A DNA stretch of 43,089 bases from Prochlorococcus sp. AG-355-A18. Lineage in GTDB: Bacteria > Cyanobacteriota > Cyanobacteriia > PCC-6307 > Cyanobiaceae. The DNA lies in the NCBI GenBank assembly GCA_003280985.1, contig QCDH01000010.1:1-43089 (forward strand). The letters are read 5' to 3'. The notes beneath the pieces are model-generated. The model had not been told where the DNA came from. It worked only from the letters and a program-made list of their open reading frames with translations, and did not search any database. Within the stretch, counting starts at the first letter, position 1; each line of letters begins with the position of its first letter. The position numbers and the translations under genes are program-made. This document shows positions 9,841 through 19,401 of the stretch, one piece after another.

Positions 9841-9967
9841 ATTGTTTTTTTTGAAGATTTGTTGATCAAGTGTACAAGGCTGATTTAAAATAAATGAGCC
9901 ATCTAATATAGATCTTTTAATTCCTTTTCTATTTTTAACTAAATATTGGAAAAATGAAAAAGAATGA

Positions 9968-10041
<74 letters not shown>

Positions 10042-10049
10042 TATAAATT

Positions 10050-10070
10050 TTTTGAAGAAATTCTTCAAAA
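10050..10070 (+). terminator. Hairpin just after tRNA-Arg
   Basis: Perfect inverted repeat TTTTGAAGAA / TTCTTCAAAA around a single A, beginning nine bases after the tRNA. It folds as about eight base pairs with a five-base loop. No T-run follows, so it may be a tRNA 3'-trailer processing hairpin or a weak terminator. Confidence 0.4.
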
Positions 10071-10148
10071 TATAAACAATCCTCGAAATTAGTTAAAAAA
10101 ATTCTGAGACTTTACATTATTGTTATTATTCTATAAACATATATTTTT

Positions 10149-11480
10149 TTGAACATAAATTTCAATTTCAAAACTGGTAATTTTCTTTTCAGAACAGGGG
10201 TATTTTTTTTGGTTTCTGCTCCAGTATTTTCTGCAGTTTTTTTCTTGTTTTCAATAATAATATCATCTTATAAAAATTACAAAAATTTTTTTTCAGACAA
10301 ATGGAACTATCCATTTTTTTTAGCAAGTTTTATTTTAATAATCACAGTTTCTATATCAAGTTTTGAGGAATTCTCCAGTAAGGTAGACGGTTGGGAAAAT
10401 TATTTAAATTGGGTAAGTCTTTTTAATTGGCTTCCATTATTCTTTTGCATATGGGCATTTAAACCGTATTTAAATTCTTCAAAATTAAGAAAAATTATTT
10501 TATTACTTTTACTTAGTGGTTCGGTACCATTGATAATTTCAGGTTTTCTACAGGTGTTTTTTGACATTCACGGTCCTTTCAAAATTTTTAATGGAATAAT
10601 TATATGGTTCCAGAGAGAAAATAGAGCTGGCCTCACAGGACTATTTAATAATAGGAATTATGCAAGTTCATGGTTCACAATGTTGTGGCCGATTTGTTTA
10701 GCGGTATTATCTCAAAGAAAGAATGGATCAAAATTTTTCATTTCCATTTTTAGTATTTCAATAATTTCTTCTCTTTATTTGACATTTTCTCGTAATGGAT
10801 TACTGAATCTATTTTTATCTTCTTTGATATACTTAAAATCCTCTTTATCAATTTATTTATTTGTTCTATTAATTTTATTAATAACTTTACTAATAGCTGC
10901 CATAACAAATATTTTTCCTTTAGGTTTCCAAGAACTAGCAATAAAAATTCTACCTTACAAATTACTATCAAGATTTTCTACTATTGAAAGTCTTGAAGCT
11001 TTATCTTCATATCCAAGATTCTCAATTTGGCTAAGTGCATTAGAGTTTATAAAGGAAAGACCTATCCTAGGTTGGGGTGCAGCAAGCTTTCCTCTTTTGT
11101 ATCAAATCAAAAATGATATTTGCTGCAACACATCTTATGGGCAGTGGTATGCACATACTCACAATATGCAACTTGAAATGGCCTTAAATTACGGTTTACC
11201 TTTTTCATTGATAGTCAATACAACATTAATTATTATTTTTTACAAATCTTTTAAGAAGATATTTATTTTAAAAAGAAAAGAGATAACTATTGAACAATTA
11301 AACTTAAATAAGTTTGAAAAAGCATGGTGGACAGCATCCTTTACTTTCTTTTTTAGTCAATTATTTGATTTTCAATATTATGATTTTAGATTAAGTATTT
11401 TATTTTGGATTTTTATATCTGGATTAATAGTTAATTTGCAAGAACCCAAAGAAAAAACTATCAATTTTCCAGAAATTTAA
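10149..11480 (+). CDS. O-antigen ligase/polymerase family membrane protein
   Basis: Polytopic membrane protein of 443 residues with about ten or more hydrophobic segments. The long loop containing GWGAASFPLLY and HTHNMQLEMALNYGLP is the signature of the Wzy_C/WaaL (O-antigen ligase) family, which also includes IctB-like proteins; NRNYASSW occurs earlier. Family members join finished glycans to lipid A or polymerise repeat units on the outer face of the inner membrane, so this is the likely ligase or Wzy partner of the flippase-like protein at 14410. The start is TTG; an in-frame stop lies a few codons upstream and no ATG is available. The gene ends one base before convergent UDP-glucose dehydrogenase. 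Confidence 0.75.
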   Translation: MNINFNFKTGNFLFRTGVFFLVSAPVFSAVFFLFSIIISSYKNYKNFFSDKWNYPFFLASFILIITVSISSFEEFSSKVDGWENYLNWVSLFNWLPLFFCIWAFKPYLNSSKLRKIILLLLLSGSVPLIISGFLQVFFDIHGPFKIFNGIIIWFQRENRAGLTGLFNNRNYASSWFTMLWPICLAVLSQRKNGSKFFISIFSISIISSLYLTFSRNGLLNLFLSSLIYLKSSLSIYLFVLLILLITLLIAAITNIFPLGFQELAIKILPYKLLSRFSTIESLEALSSYPRFSIWLSALEFIKERPILGWGAASFPLLYQIKNDICCNTSYGQWYAHTHNMQLEMALNYGLPFSLIVNTTLIIIFYKSFKKIFILKRKEITIEQLNLNKFEKAWWTASFTFFFSQLFDFQYYDFRLSILFWIFISGLIVNLQEPKEKTINFPEI

Positions 11481-11481
11481 T

Positions 11482-12924
11482 TCATCTTTTAAAATTTCCC
11501 TCACCAACTTGCCATAAATTTATTCCTGCTTTTCTAACTTTTTTAGAGTCCAATATAGCTCTTGTATCAAATACCCAAGAAGGTTTACGCATTAAATTAG
11601 ATATTTTTTGCCAATTTAAATTTGTATATTCTTCCCAATCAGTTATAAGTATTATTGCATCTGAATCAATAATAGATTTATAAATATCTTGCTCAAAAAA
11701 TAATTTTTTATTTAAGTTTTTATCATCTTTTTTAAAATTTGATTTTTCATTTTTTAAAACTTCTATTATTTGTTCTTTAGTAACTTTTGGATCATTAAAA
11801 ATAAGATTTGCGTCTTCATTAAGAAGGTCTATTGATAATTGGATTGCGGGAGAATCACGGGTATCATTTGTGTTTGATTTAAAAGCAAATCCTAAAATTG
11901 TTATTTTTTTATCTGATAAATTACCAAACAAACTTTTTACTATATTCGTATAAATCCTTTTTTTCTGCCAATCATTCAATATGATCACTTGTTGCCAATA
12001 GTTTGCTACCTCGATTAAATTAAATTGCTTACATAAATATACTAAATTCAAGATATCCTTTTTAAAACAACTTCCACCAAATCCAGGCCCTGGACTTAAA
12101 AAAAGCTTGCCCACTCTGTGATCAAGACCAATAGCTTCTGCAACCTCTTTGACATTTCCTCCAGTAGCTTCACATATAGCTGAAACAGAATTAATAGAAC
12201 TGACCCTTTGAGCTAAAAATGCATTTGAAGTTAATTTTGACAATTCACTACTCCATAAATTTGAAGTAAGAATTTTGTCGCTAGGGACCCAATTTAAATA
12301 TATTTCTTTTAATTTCTGGATTGAATCAGGATTATCTCCTCCGATTAAAACTCTATCAGGTTTTTCCAGATCATTTATAGCGGTGCCTTCAGCCAAAAAT
12401 TCAGGATTTGAAAGAACACTAAAAGTTTTGTTCCCAAATTTATCTTTATTTTTATTAGAGGAACATAAAATTTTTTGAATTACTTCCGCAGTTCTTACGG
12501 GAAGAGTACTTTTTTCTACAACTATTGTATGACCTTGAGCATGAGATGCGATTCTGCGTGCTGATGCCTCTACCCACTTTAAATCACTAGCTTCACCTGC
12601 ACCTAAACCTGATGATTTAATAGGCGTATTAACAGAGATAAAAATCATATCAGCATTTTTTATGGCGTCATCAACTTCTGTAGTAAAAAATAAATTTTTG
12701 TCCCTTACTCTTTTTATTATTTGGTCCAAGCCAGGCTCAAAAACTGGTAAAAGTTTTAAATTCTTACTATTCCATTCGCTTATTCTTTTTGGGTTAATAT
12801 CCACTACTTTCACTTCTAAATCAGGACATTGATCTGCTATGACTGACATCGTAGGACCGCCAACATATCCAGCTCCAATGCAGCAAATTTTTTTAATAGG
12901 AAAAGACAAATTTTTTTCTACCAA
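11482..12924 (-). CDS. ugd: UDP-glucose 6-dehydrogenase
   Basis: Oxidises UDP-glucose to UDP-glucuronate with two NAD; 480 residues. The N-terminal Rossmann motif is CIGAGYVGGPTM at about residues 15-26, and the catalytic cysteine is in GFGGSCFKKD, with the central helix SAICEATGGNVKEVA. Length, the GGPTMSVIA sequence and the Asn/Lys pattern resemble the long, eukaryote-like branch of UGDH rather than the short E. coli form (about 390 residues); this branch is found in several cyanobacteria. TTG start at 12924. It is divergent from the UDP-glucuronate epimerase at 13095, which uses its product, with 170 bases between them likely holding both promoters. Confidence 0.93.
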   Translation of the reverse strand: MVEKNLSFPIKKICCIGAGYVGGPTMSVIADQCPDLEVKVVDINPKRISEWNSKNLKLLPVFEPGLDQIIKRVRDKNLFFTTEVDDAIKNADMIFISVNTPIKSSGLGAGEASDLKWVEASARRIASHAQGHTIVVEKSTLPVRTAEVIQKILCSSNKNKDKFGNKTFSVLSNPEFLAEGTAINDLEKPDRVLIGGDNPDSIQKLKEIYLNWVPSDKILTSNLWSSELSKLTSNAFLAQRVSSINSVSAICEATGGNVKEVAEAIGLDHRVGKLFLSPGPGFGGSCFKKDILNLVYLCKQFNLIEVANYWQQVIILNDWQKKRIYTNIVKSLFGNLSDKKITILGFAFKSNTNDTRDSPAIQLSIDLLNEDANLIFNDPKVTKEQIIEVLKNEKSNFKKDDKNLNKKLFFEQDIYKSIIDSDAIILITDWEEYTNLNWQKISNLMRKPSWVFDTRAILDSKKVRKAGINLWQVGEGNFKR

Positions 12925-13094
12925 AACTTTTAAACTATAATACCTTAAATTATTTTCATATTTCGAAAGAAAATTTTTTTTAGAAATATCAACTTACTAT
13001 AAAAGTTAAAAAAAGCTATTAATTGGAAGATGTCTATATTATATTTATGAAAAGTCTAATAAATTCTTGATGGGCAATAATCAAATTCCTACAT

Positions 13095-14114
13095 ATGGCA
13101 GATAAAGTTTTTATTACAGGAGCAGCTGGTTTTATAGGTTTTCATACGACTGTAAGATTATGTAAAGAGGGATATAAGGTTATAGGGATAGATAATTTAA
13201 ATTCTAGTTATAACGTTGAATTGAAAAAATCTAGATTGAAGATTATTTCTAATAAGTATAACTATTCTTTTTGGGAGTTTCACAAAAATGATCTTGAAGA
13301 CAAAAATTCTTTAGAGGAAATTTTTTTAAAACATAAACCTAAAATAGTTATTAATTTAGCGGCACAAGCTGGAGTTAGAAATTCAATAATTAATCCTGAA
13401 GCATTTATTTCTTCAAATATATTGGGTTTTCACAATATATTGGAATGTTGTAAAAAATTCGATATTGAAAACTTTATATACGCCAGCAGCAGTTCGGTTT
13501 ATGGGAATAATAAAAAAGTTCCGTATTCAGAGAAAGATTGTGTGGATTATCCTGTAAGTCTTTATGCCGCAACAAAAAAATCTAATGAGCTAATGGCACA
13601 TACATATAGCGAGCTTTTTAAAATTCCCACAATAGGTTTAAGATTTTTTACGGTATACGGTCCTTGGGGAAGGCCTGATATGGCACCAATGATCTTTGCT
13701 AGGAATATATTTTCACAAAAACCAATTAGAGTTTTCAATAATGGAAATTTAAGTAGAGACTTCACATATATTGATGATGTTGTTGAGACAATATTTAGGT
13801 TATTAAGTAAACCCGCTACTCTTAATAATGCAAACCCTATTCAATCAGAAGTTTCTGACTTTTCTTGTCCTCACAGAATATTTAATGTAGGAAATGGTAA
13901 AGAAGTTAATCTGCTAGATTTTATAAGCACATTAGAGCAAATTATCGGAATTGACGCTATTAAATCATTTGAATCAATGCAACTGGGAGATGTACAGAAA
14001 ACATTGGCTAATACATCATTAATCAAAGATTGGATTGGATTTGTTCCAAGAACAGATCTTAGATATGGTTTAAAACAATTTATTGATTGGTATAAAAAAT
14101 TTTATAGCCTATAA
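13095..14114 (+). CDS. UDP-glucuronate 4-epimerase
   Basis: Extended SDR enzyme, 339 residues, converting UDP-glucuronate to UDP-galacturonate. It has the NAD-binding ITGAAGFIGFH at residues 7-17, Asp-Asn-Leu-Asn (IDNLNSSY) after the second strand, SSSSVYG and YAATKKSNE (catalytic Tyr and Lys), and FFTVYGPWGRPDMAP, which separates glucuronate epimerases (LspL/WbnF type) from UDP-galactose epimerases. The neighbouring divergent ugd supplies its substrate, so the pair is a UDP-GalA module. Closely related dehydratases or decarboxylases are less likely given the sequence around PWGRPD. Confidence 0.88.
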   Translation: MADKVFITGAAGFIGFHTTVRLCKEGYKVIGIDNLNSSYNVELKKSRLKIISNKYNYSFWEFHKNDLEDKNSLEEIFLKHKPKIVINLAAQAGVRNSIINPEAFISSNILGFHNILECCKKFDIENFIYASSSSVYGNNKKVPYSEKDCVDYPVSLYAATKKSNELMAHTYSELFKIPTIGLRFFTVYGPWGRPDMAPMIFARNIFSQKPIRVFNNGNLSRDFTYIDDVVETIFRLLSKPATLNNANPIQSEVSDFSCPHRIFNVGNGKEVNLLDFISTLEQIIGIDAIKSFESMQLGDVQKTLANTSLIKDWIGFVPRTDLRYGLKQFIDWYKKFYSL

Positions 14115-14409
14115 TTAAATCCCAAAAATTTATGATTAAAAAAATTAAAACTTTTGAAGGTTAAAAATTTTATATAAATTAAAAATATTCAAAATTTGAA
14201 AAAATCTTAAATCTTTTTCTAAAAAAACTTGAATAATTAAATATGCACAATTTATAAATATTGATAAAGGGATTCAATAAATTTTTTTCTATTAATGTCA
14301 ATTATATTAATAATCGTGTTATAAAATTAATATAATTATTTATGTTTTCAGTAAAAAACATATATTTAATTTTTATCTTAAAGAAAGATAAATAATTTTA
14401 TTTAATGAT
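14115..14409. other. AT-rich intergenic stretch
   Basis: About 295 bases of almost pure A/T sequence between the epimerase and the flippase-like gene. It must hold the promoter for the 14410 gene. No RNA gene, coding stretch or clear repeat was recognised in it. Confidence 0.6.
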
Positions 14410-15600
14410 ATGTGGTTTAAAGGAGTTAGGGTAAGTTCATTAATTGGAAGAGTCTTTACTATAACGCTTCTAACAAAATTTAATTATTTAGAAGCCGCGG
14501 CAGCATTAGCTATATTATTCACTACTAGTACTATATTTAACAGTGCTCTACCCCCACTTCACAAAGAAATATATTTAAAAGCTGTTAAAAATAAAGTCTA
14601 TAATTTTAGGGAAATTTGTTTAAATTATTTATACCCTCTTTCATTAATTTTATTTTTTTCATCATTTATTGTTTGTATATTAATTAGAGATTATTTAGAT
14701 CAATTTGAGCTATCTTTATTTTTATATTCATTAATATTTATTTACTTAGTTACAGAAAAAATATTTGATGAATTTAATAGATATTCACTCACATTTCAAA
14801 AGTACTTTCCTTGGAATATTATTTGTATTTCAAGAAATCTATTAAACAATATAATTTTTTTTACTTTAATAATTTCAGGAAAATATTCAGAACAGATTAT
14901 TTTTAATTTTATTGTAATGATGTTTTCAATTTCTACATTAACACCATTTTTATTAATAGCAAAACCTTTAAAAATAAAGAGATATTTAATTTATTTTTAT
15001 AAGATAATTAAATATTCAAGCTTCAAATTCTCATTAAATAAAAAACTCACTAAAGCTTGGTTAATTTCCTTATCAATGCTTTTACCAACCTTCAGTGAAA
15101 GAATAGCATCTTTGACAGCTGGCTCAAGTGAAAAAGGAAAAATGTATATTGCAGTCTCAATATTTCAACTAATAACATTTTTTGTTGATCTGCAAATTAA
15201 TTCAAATAAAAAAGCTGAAATAATAAAGAATAAGAGTCTAAAAGAACTTTTAATAAATTCAAAGATAATTCTTTTCTCTTCTTTTATAATTTTATTCGTA
15301 TGTTTTGGTTATGCTTTTTTCAATATTTCCGATGGCATCTCCAATAACCTAATTAGTTTATTTACTTTGCTAATTTTGGGGTTAAGTATAGTTTTGAATT
15401 CTCTTTCCTTAATTCAAGAAGAAAGAATTTTTTGGGCTAAAAAATATAAAGCAATATTCATTGAAATGCTAATAATTTCATCTCTTTTAATATTTTCGTT
15501 TATCTTTTTAAGATTTAATACTCTTATGTTATCGATGGGAATAATCATTTCTAATTTAGCTAGATTCTCAATCTCAACAAAAATTGCTAATGAGTATTAA
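14410..15600 (+). CDS. Flippase-like polytopic membrane protein (Wzx candidate)
   Basis: A 396-residue protein almost entirely made of hydrophobic segments (about ten to twelve), rich in Ile, Phe, Leu and Ser, with short Lys-rich loops. There is no motif that fixes the family. Size, topology, a loop with PTFSERIASLTAGSSEKG before a membrane helix, and the position beside sugar-nucleotide genes fit a divergent lipid-linked oligosaccharide flippase of the MOP superfamily (Wzx). The sequence is visibly more A/T-biased than the core genes, as are the next three genes, which suggests acquisition by transfer. ATG start after a 295-base gap. A polymerase (Wzy) is the main alternative. Confidence 0.5.
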   Translation: MWFKGVRVSSLIGRVFTITLLTKFNYLEAAAALAILFTTSTIFNSALPPLHKEIYLKAVKNKVYNFREICLNYLYPLSLILFFSSFIVCILIRDYLDQFELSLFLYSLIFIYLVTEKIFDEFNRYSLTFQKYFPWNIICISRNLLNNIIFFTLIISGKYSEQIIFNFIVMMFSISTLTPFLLIAKPLKIKRYLIYFYKIIKYSSFKFSLNKKLTKAWLISLSMLLPTFSERIASLTAGSSEKGKMYIAVSIFQLITFFVDLQINSNKKAEIIKNKSLKELLINSKIILFSSFIILFVCFGYAFFNISDGISNNLISLFTLLILGLSIVLNSLSLIQEERIFWAKKYKAIFIEMLIISSLLIFSFIFLRFNTLMLSMGIIISNLARFSISTKIANEY

Positions 15601-15684
15601 AAATTTTAAGTGACTATTCCAATCTAATGATAATTATTTAGTTCAATTTAAATTAAAATAATTAATAATTAGACTGATTGTAAA

Positions 15685-16446
15685 GTGAAAAAAAAATCGG
15701 ATTTAGATATAGAACGTGAAAGATATTCAAGAAGAGCCGCAATTAATAAAAATAATATAGATTTCCAAATTAAAAAAAGAAAGAATAATTTGATACATGC
15801 TCCATATAATGATATTTACTTTAAATCCCTTATAAGAAATTCAAAAAAAGGATTTAAAATATTGGAAATTTGCTGCGGCGAGGGTCAATGTAGTGAACCA
15901 ATATTAGAAAATTATAATGATATAACTTTTGCTGACATATCAAAAAATTCACTTGATGCTATAAAAAGAAACTTTAGTTCTTTGATATCTGAATCTGTCA
16001 GGTTTAAAGTTTGTAATATTGAACTTCTACCATTTGATAATGAAATATTTGATATCGTTGCCTGTTCAGGGGGGCTTAGCTATGGAGACAATAATTTAGT
16101 TAAAAATGAAATTTATAGAATTTTAAAACCAAATGGAAAATTTATATGTATTGATTCTTTAAATGATAATCCTATTTATAAATTCAATAGATACTTTCAT
16201 TATATAAAAGGCAACAGAACAAAAAGTACTTTAAAAAGAATGCCCGATAGAAAATTAATACTCAATTACAATAATAAGTTTGGGGTTACAAAAATAAATT
16301 TTACAGGAAAGTTAATTTGGATTCTTTATCCATTATCGAAAATAATTGGCTACAAAAAATCAAAACTTTTATCTGATTTATTTGATAACATTCTCCCAAA
16401 TTGGATGTCGTTTAAATTTATTATGGAAGCAAGGAAAATATCCTAA
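15685..16446 (+). CDS. Class I SAM-dependent methyltransferase
   Basis: A 253-residue methyltransferase of the UbiE/Methyltransf_11 type. Motif I is ILEICCGEGQCSEP (about residues 58-71), followed by an acidic residue at the end of strand 2 (FADISKNSL), motif around FDIVACSGGLSYG, and EIYRILKPNGKFICID. The substrate is unknown; in a polysaccharide island it is likely a sugar hydroxyl or amino group on a nucleotide-linked or lipid-linked intermediate. GTG start. A basic N-terminal tail of about 40 residues precedes the domain. It lies between the flippase-like gene and the aminotransferase, all on the + strand. Confidence 0.8.
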   Translation: MKKKSDLDIERERYSRRAAINKNNIDFQIKKRKNNLIHAPYNDIYFKSLIRNSKKGFKILEICCGEGQCSEPILENYNDITFADISKNSLDAIKRNFSSLISESVRFKVCNIELLPFDNEIFDIVACSGGLSYGDNNLVKNEIYRILKPNGKFICIDSLNDNPIYKFNRYFHYIKGNRTKSTLKRMPDRKLILNYNNKFGVTKINFTGKLIWILYPLSKIIGYKKSKLLSDLFDNILPNWMSFKFIMEARKIS

Positions 16447-16533
16447 TAAAGAAATTATCAATATCTATAGTTTGCATTATTTTTTAAAGATTATTTTTAA
16501 TATATAATGTTGTAAATTAAGAATTTTTTTGTT

Positions 16534-17640
16534 TTGAAAAATATACCCTTTTGCGACTATAAAAAACTTTATCTAAACCATAGACAAAATTATTTAAAAA
16601 TAATTGATAATGTTGCAAGCAATGGTGGATTCATTATGCAACAAGCAAAAAGAGATTTTGAGAAAGAGCTATCCGAATTTGTTGGATGCAAACACACAAT
16701 AGGAGTTGGCAATTGCACAGATGGTCTAGAAATAATATGGCAATCAATAGGACTTAGGCCTGGTGATGAAATTATTTGTTCTTCACATACTTTTATAGCA
16801 ACGGCATCATCTATAGTAATGGCAGGAGGAGTTCCCAAACCAGTTGATATAGGTGATGATAATTTAATATGCACAGAAGCCATTTCAGATGCAATTAATC
16901 CTAGAACAGTTGGAATAATGCCGACCCAACTTAATGGGAGAATATGTGATATGGATACTATAAATAATCTGGCTGAAAAACATAAATTATTTGTTGTAGA
17001 AGATGCTGCTCAAGCTTTAGGCGCAAGATATAAAGGTAAACATTCGGGAACTTTTGGAATCGCATCTGCAATAAGCTTTTATCCAGCAAAAGTCATGGGA
17101 TGTTTTGGTGACGGGGGCGCAGTCATAACAAATAATTATGATATTTTTAATAGGTCATATCAGCTACATGATCAAGGAAGAAATGTTGATGGAGAACTTA
17201 AGTCATGGGGTAGAAATAGTAGATTAGATAATATTCAAGCTGCGATTCTCTCATATCAACTTCAAAAATATCCTGCAGTAATTCAGAGAAGAAGAGAAAT
17301 TGCTAACTATTACCATAAGAGGTTATCTCATTTAAATGAGCTTAAACTTCCACCACCCCCCCTAGAGAATGCAGATAATTTTGATATTTTTCAAAATTAT
17401 GAATTCATGGCGGATAATAGAGATGAGCTAAAAAAACATTTAGAGAAAAATGGCATCAAAACCTTAATTCAATGGAATGGTAAAGGTGTACATCAATGGG
17501 ATGCATTAGGATTTACGATTAGATTGCCTAAAGTAGAAAAATTTTTTAAAAAATGCATTATGATACCCATCTGGGATTATTTAACAAATGAAGAAATAAG
17601 TTATGTAGCTGATAATATTATTTCCTTTTATCGAAAATGA
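16534..17640 (+). CDS. DegT/DnrJ/EryC1-type sugar aminotransferase
   Basis: PLP-dependent aminotransferase of 368 residues that places an amino group on a keto-sugar nucleotide. The Schiff-base lysine is K186 in FYPAKVMGCFGDGGA; VVEDAAQALGA holds the cofactor-binding Asp; and the N-terminal GVGNCTDGLEI binds the phosphate. TTG start. Its last four bases (ATGA) overlap the start of the sugar transferase at 17637, so the two are translationally coupled. The WbpM-like dehydratase at 22040 could supply the 4-keto sugar, which would make the product a 4-amino-4,6-dideoxy-hexosamine; a 3-amino sugar is also possible. The exact sugar cannot be read from sequence. Confidence 0.88.
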   Translation: MKNIPFCDYKKLYLNHRQNYLKIIDNVASNGGFIMQQAKRDFEKELSEFVGCKHTIGVGNCTDGLEIIWQSIGLRPGDEIICSSHTFIATASSIVMAGGVPKPVDIGDDNLICTEAISDAINPRTVGIMPTQLNGRICDMDTINNLAEKHKLFVVEDAAQALGARYKGKHSGTFGIASAISFYPAKVMGCFGDGGAVITNNYDIFNRSYQLHDQGRNVDGELKSWGRNSRLDNIQAAILSYQLQKYPAVIQRRREIANYYHKRLSHLNELKLPPPPLENADNFDIFQNYEFMADNRDELKKHLEKNGIKTLIQWNGKGVHQWDALGFTIRLPKVEKFFKKCIMIPIWDYLTNEEISYVADNIISFYRK

Positions 17641-18395
17641 TTTTTAGTAATTCAGTCAAAAAAAGGCTATTTGACATAACTTTTAGTTTTATAGGATTAA
17701 TTTTCTTAGTCCCATTAATAATTCCTTTTTTATTTTTAATATGGATACAAGACTTTGAAAATCCCTTCTATATAGCAGATAGAGTTGGTTTGAACTTTAA
17801 GAAATTTAAAATAATAAAACTTAGATCTATGGTTGTAAAAGCTGACAAATCAAAAGTAGACTCAACAAGTGCTAATGACCCTAGAATAACAAGATTTGGA
17901 GCTATTATAAGAAAACTAAAATTAGACGAGTTAACTCAACTTTTTAACGTTTTCAAAGGGGAAATGTCATTTGTAGGTCCTAGACCTAATGTCGAAAGAG
18001 AAACTAATTTGTATAGTAATAAAGAAAAACAATTATTAGAAGTAAAACCTGGCATAACTGATTTTGCGTCAATAGTATTTTCAGATGAGTCAGAAATTTT
18101 AAAGGATCAACAAAATCCTGATATTGCATATAATCAGCTTATTAGACCTAGAAAGAACTATTTAGCACTTACCTATATAAAAAATAGATCAATTATTTTA
18201 GATTTAAAAATAATTCTTCTTACAATTTTCTCTTCATTTAATAAAAGAAAAGCATTAAATTTAATAGTCAGAATATTAAGAAGTTTCGATACGAAGGAAG
18301 AAATTATTGATATGGCAAGAAGGAATAAAAAATTAACTCCAATGGCTCCTCCAGGTTTAAAAAATATTATTTACTCAAGGGAGATAAATAACTAG
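17637..18395 (+). CDS. Undecaprenyl-phosphate sugar-1-phosphate transferase (PglC/WcaJ type)
   Basis: Bacterial sugar transferase of 252 residues that loads the first sugar phosphate on the lipid carrier at the inner membrane. One hydrophobic re-entrant helix (about 15-38) is followed by KFKIIKLRSMV, the catalytic region LKLDELTQLFNVFKGEMSF (Asp-Glu dyad) and VGPRPNV, all diagnostic of the monotopic phosphoglycosyltransferase fold. It lacks the N-terminal four-helix domain of full-length WcaJ and is slightly longer than PglC, with a charged C-terminal tail. Overlap with the aminotransferase gene suggests its substrate is the amino sugar made by that enzyme. Confidence 0.9.
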   Translation: MIFSNSVKKRLFDITFSFIGLIFLVPLIIPFLFLIWIQDFENPFYIADRVGLNFKKFKIIKLRSMVVKADKSKVDSTSANDPRITRFGAIIRKLKLDELTQLFNVFKGEMSFVGPRPNVERETNLYSNKEKQLLEVKPGITDFASIVFSDESEILKDQQNPDIAYNQLIRPRKNYLALTYIKNRSIILDLKIILLTIFSSFNKRKALNLIVRILRSFDTKEEIIDMARRNKKLTPMAPPGLKNIIYSREINN

Positions 18396-18417
18396 AGTAA
18401 AATTTAGAAAATAACAT

Positions 18418-19401
18418 TCAAAAAACATAATAAGCATTTATGAATTTAATAATTTTTTCTTCATTAAGATAATAATCTTTTTCATGGACCTCGCTAGAAG
18501 GGGCTGGGGAATTAGGAAGAGTTATTCTTCTTGGAGGATTAATTAAGGTATTTGTAGGAATTTGTTCAACAATTGAAGTTATAACTTCAGAAGACATTCC
18601 GCATGCTTTCCAACCTGAGTCAATTACTAGTAATCTTTTTGTTTTCAATACAGAATCTAATATATTTTTTGAGTTAAAAGGATTTAGGACTCTTAAATCA
18701 AAAACTTCAGCTCCTATACCAACTCTATTAAGAAAAGTAGAAGCCTTTAAAGCCAGCAATGTTGAAAAACCAGAGCTAACAATAGTAATTTTATCTCCTT
18801 TCTTCAAACATTGAGGGGTTACAGAATTTAATGAAATTTCTTTAATTGGTTCTAAAATATCGGTCTCATTGTATAACCACTTATCATCGATATAGATTAC
18901 AGGATCTGGACATAGAACTGAAGATATTAAAAGATCTCTTGCATCCTGAACAGTGCTAGGCATGACTACTCTAATCCCTGGAATGTGAGCAAACCAGCTA
19001 TGTAATGCTTGCGAGTGTTGTGCGCCTTGAGAACCCCCTCTATTGATAATGGACCTTATTGTAACTGGAGCATTTAATTGTCCGCCAAACATATAGGACC
19101 ATTTAGCTGCTTGGTTAACAATTGAATCCATTGCATACATCATAAAATCCATCCTAGGATGAACCACTATTGGCTTCATCCCGCAAATAGAAGCTCCTAT
19201 AGCAGCACCAGTACATGCCGATTCAGATACTGGGGTATCTATTATTCTCTCCTTTCCATATTTTTTATCTAAATTCTTCATAGTATTCCCTACGTACCAT
19301 GGACTCCATAAACCTTGCCCTAGAACAAAGACTTCAGGGTAATTTTGCAATAAATAATCAAAGCCACTTAAAATTGCCTCTGAATAACTTGTCTTAATCA
19401 T
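18418..19401 (-). CDS. Thiamine-diphosphate enzyme, E1 beta subunit (orphan)
   Basis: Homologue of the beta chain of 2-oxo-acid dehydrogenase E1 enzymes, 327 residues, the usual length. It has the transketolase pyrimidine-binding domain with the conserved Glu in VSESACTGAAIG, the block MYAMDSIVNQAAKW, GGSQGAQHSQALHSWFAHIPG and VVMPSTVQDARDLL, then the transketolase C-terminal domain (LLVIDSGWKACGMSSEV). It overlaps the alpha-subunit gene by eight bases, so a heterotetramer made from one transcript is expected. No E2 (lipoyl acyltransferase) or E3 gene is nearby, and the context is sugar synthesis, so it may not feed central metabolism. It could decarboxylate a 2-keto acid and transfer the two-carbon unit to a sugar. 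Confidence 0.85.
   Translation of the reverse strand: MIKTSYSEAILSGFDYLLQNYPEVFVLGQGLWSPWYVGNTMKNLDKKYGKERIIDTPVSESACTGAAIGASICGMKPIVVHPRMDFMMYAMDSIVNQAAKWSYMFGGQLNAPVTIRSIINRGGSQGAQHSQALHSWFAHIPGIRVVMPSTVQDARDLLISSVLCPDPVIYIDDKWLYNETDILEPIKEISLNSVTPQCLKKGDKITIVSSGFSTLLALKASTFLNRVGIGAEVFDLRVLNPFNSKNILDSVLKTKRLLVIDSGWKACGMSSEVITSIVEQIPTNTLINPPRRITLPNSPAPSSEVHEKDYYLNEEKIIKFINAYYVF

Noticed and set aside
10750-10971. A - strand open frame inside the ligase-like gene, and similar antisense frames elsewhere (for example 27354-27803 and 5356-5700).
   Set aside because: They are shadows of well-supported genes on the other strand, with no family motifs.
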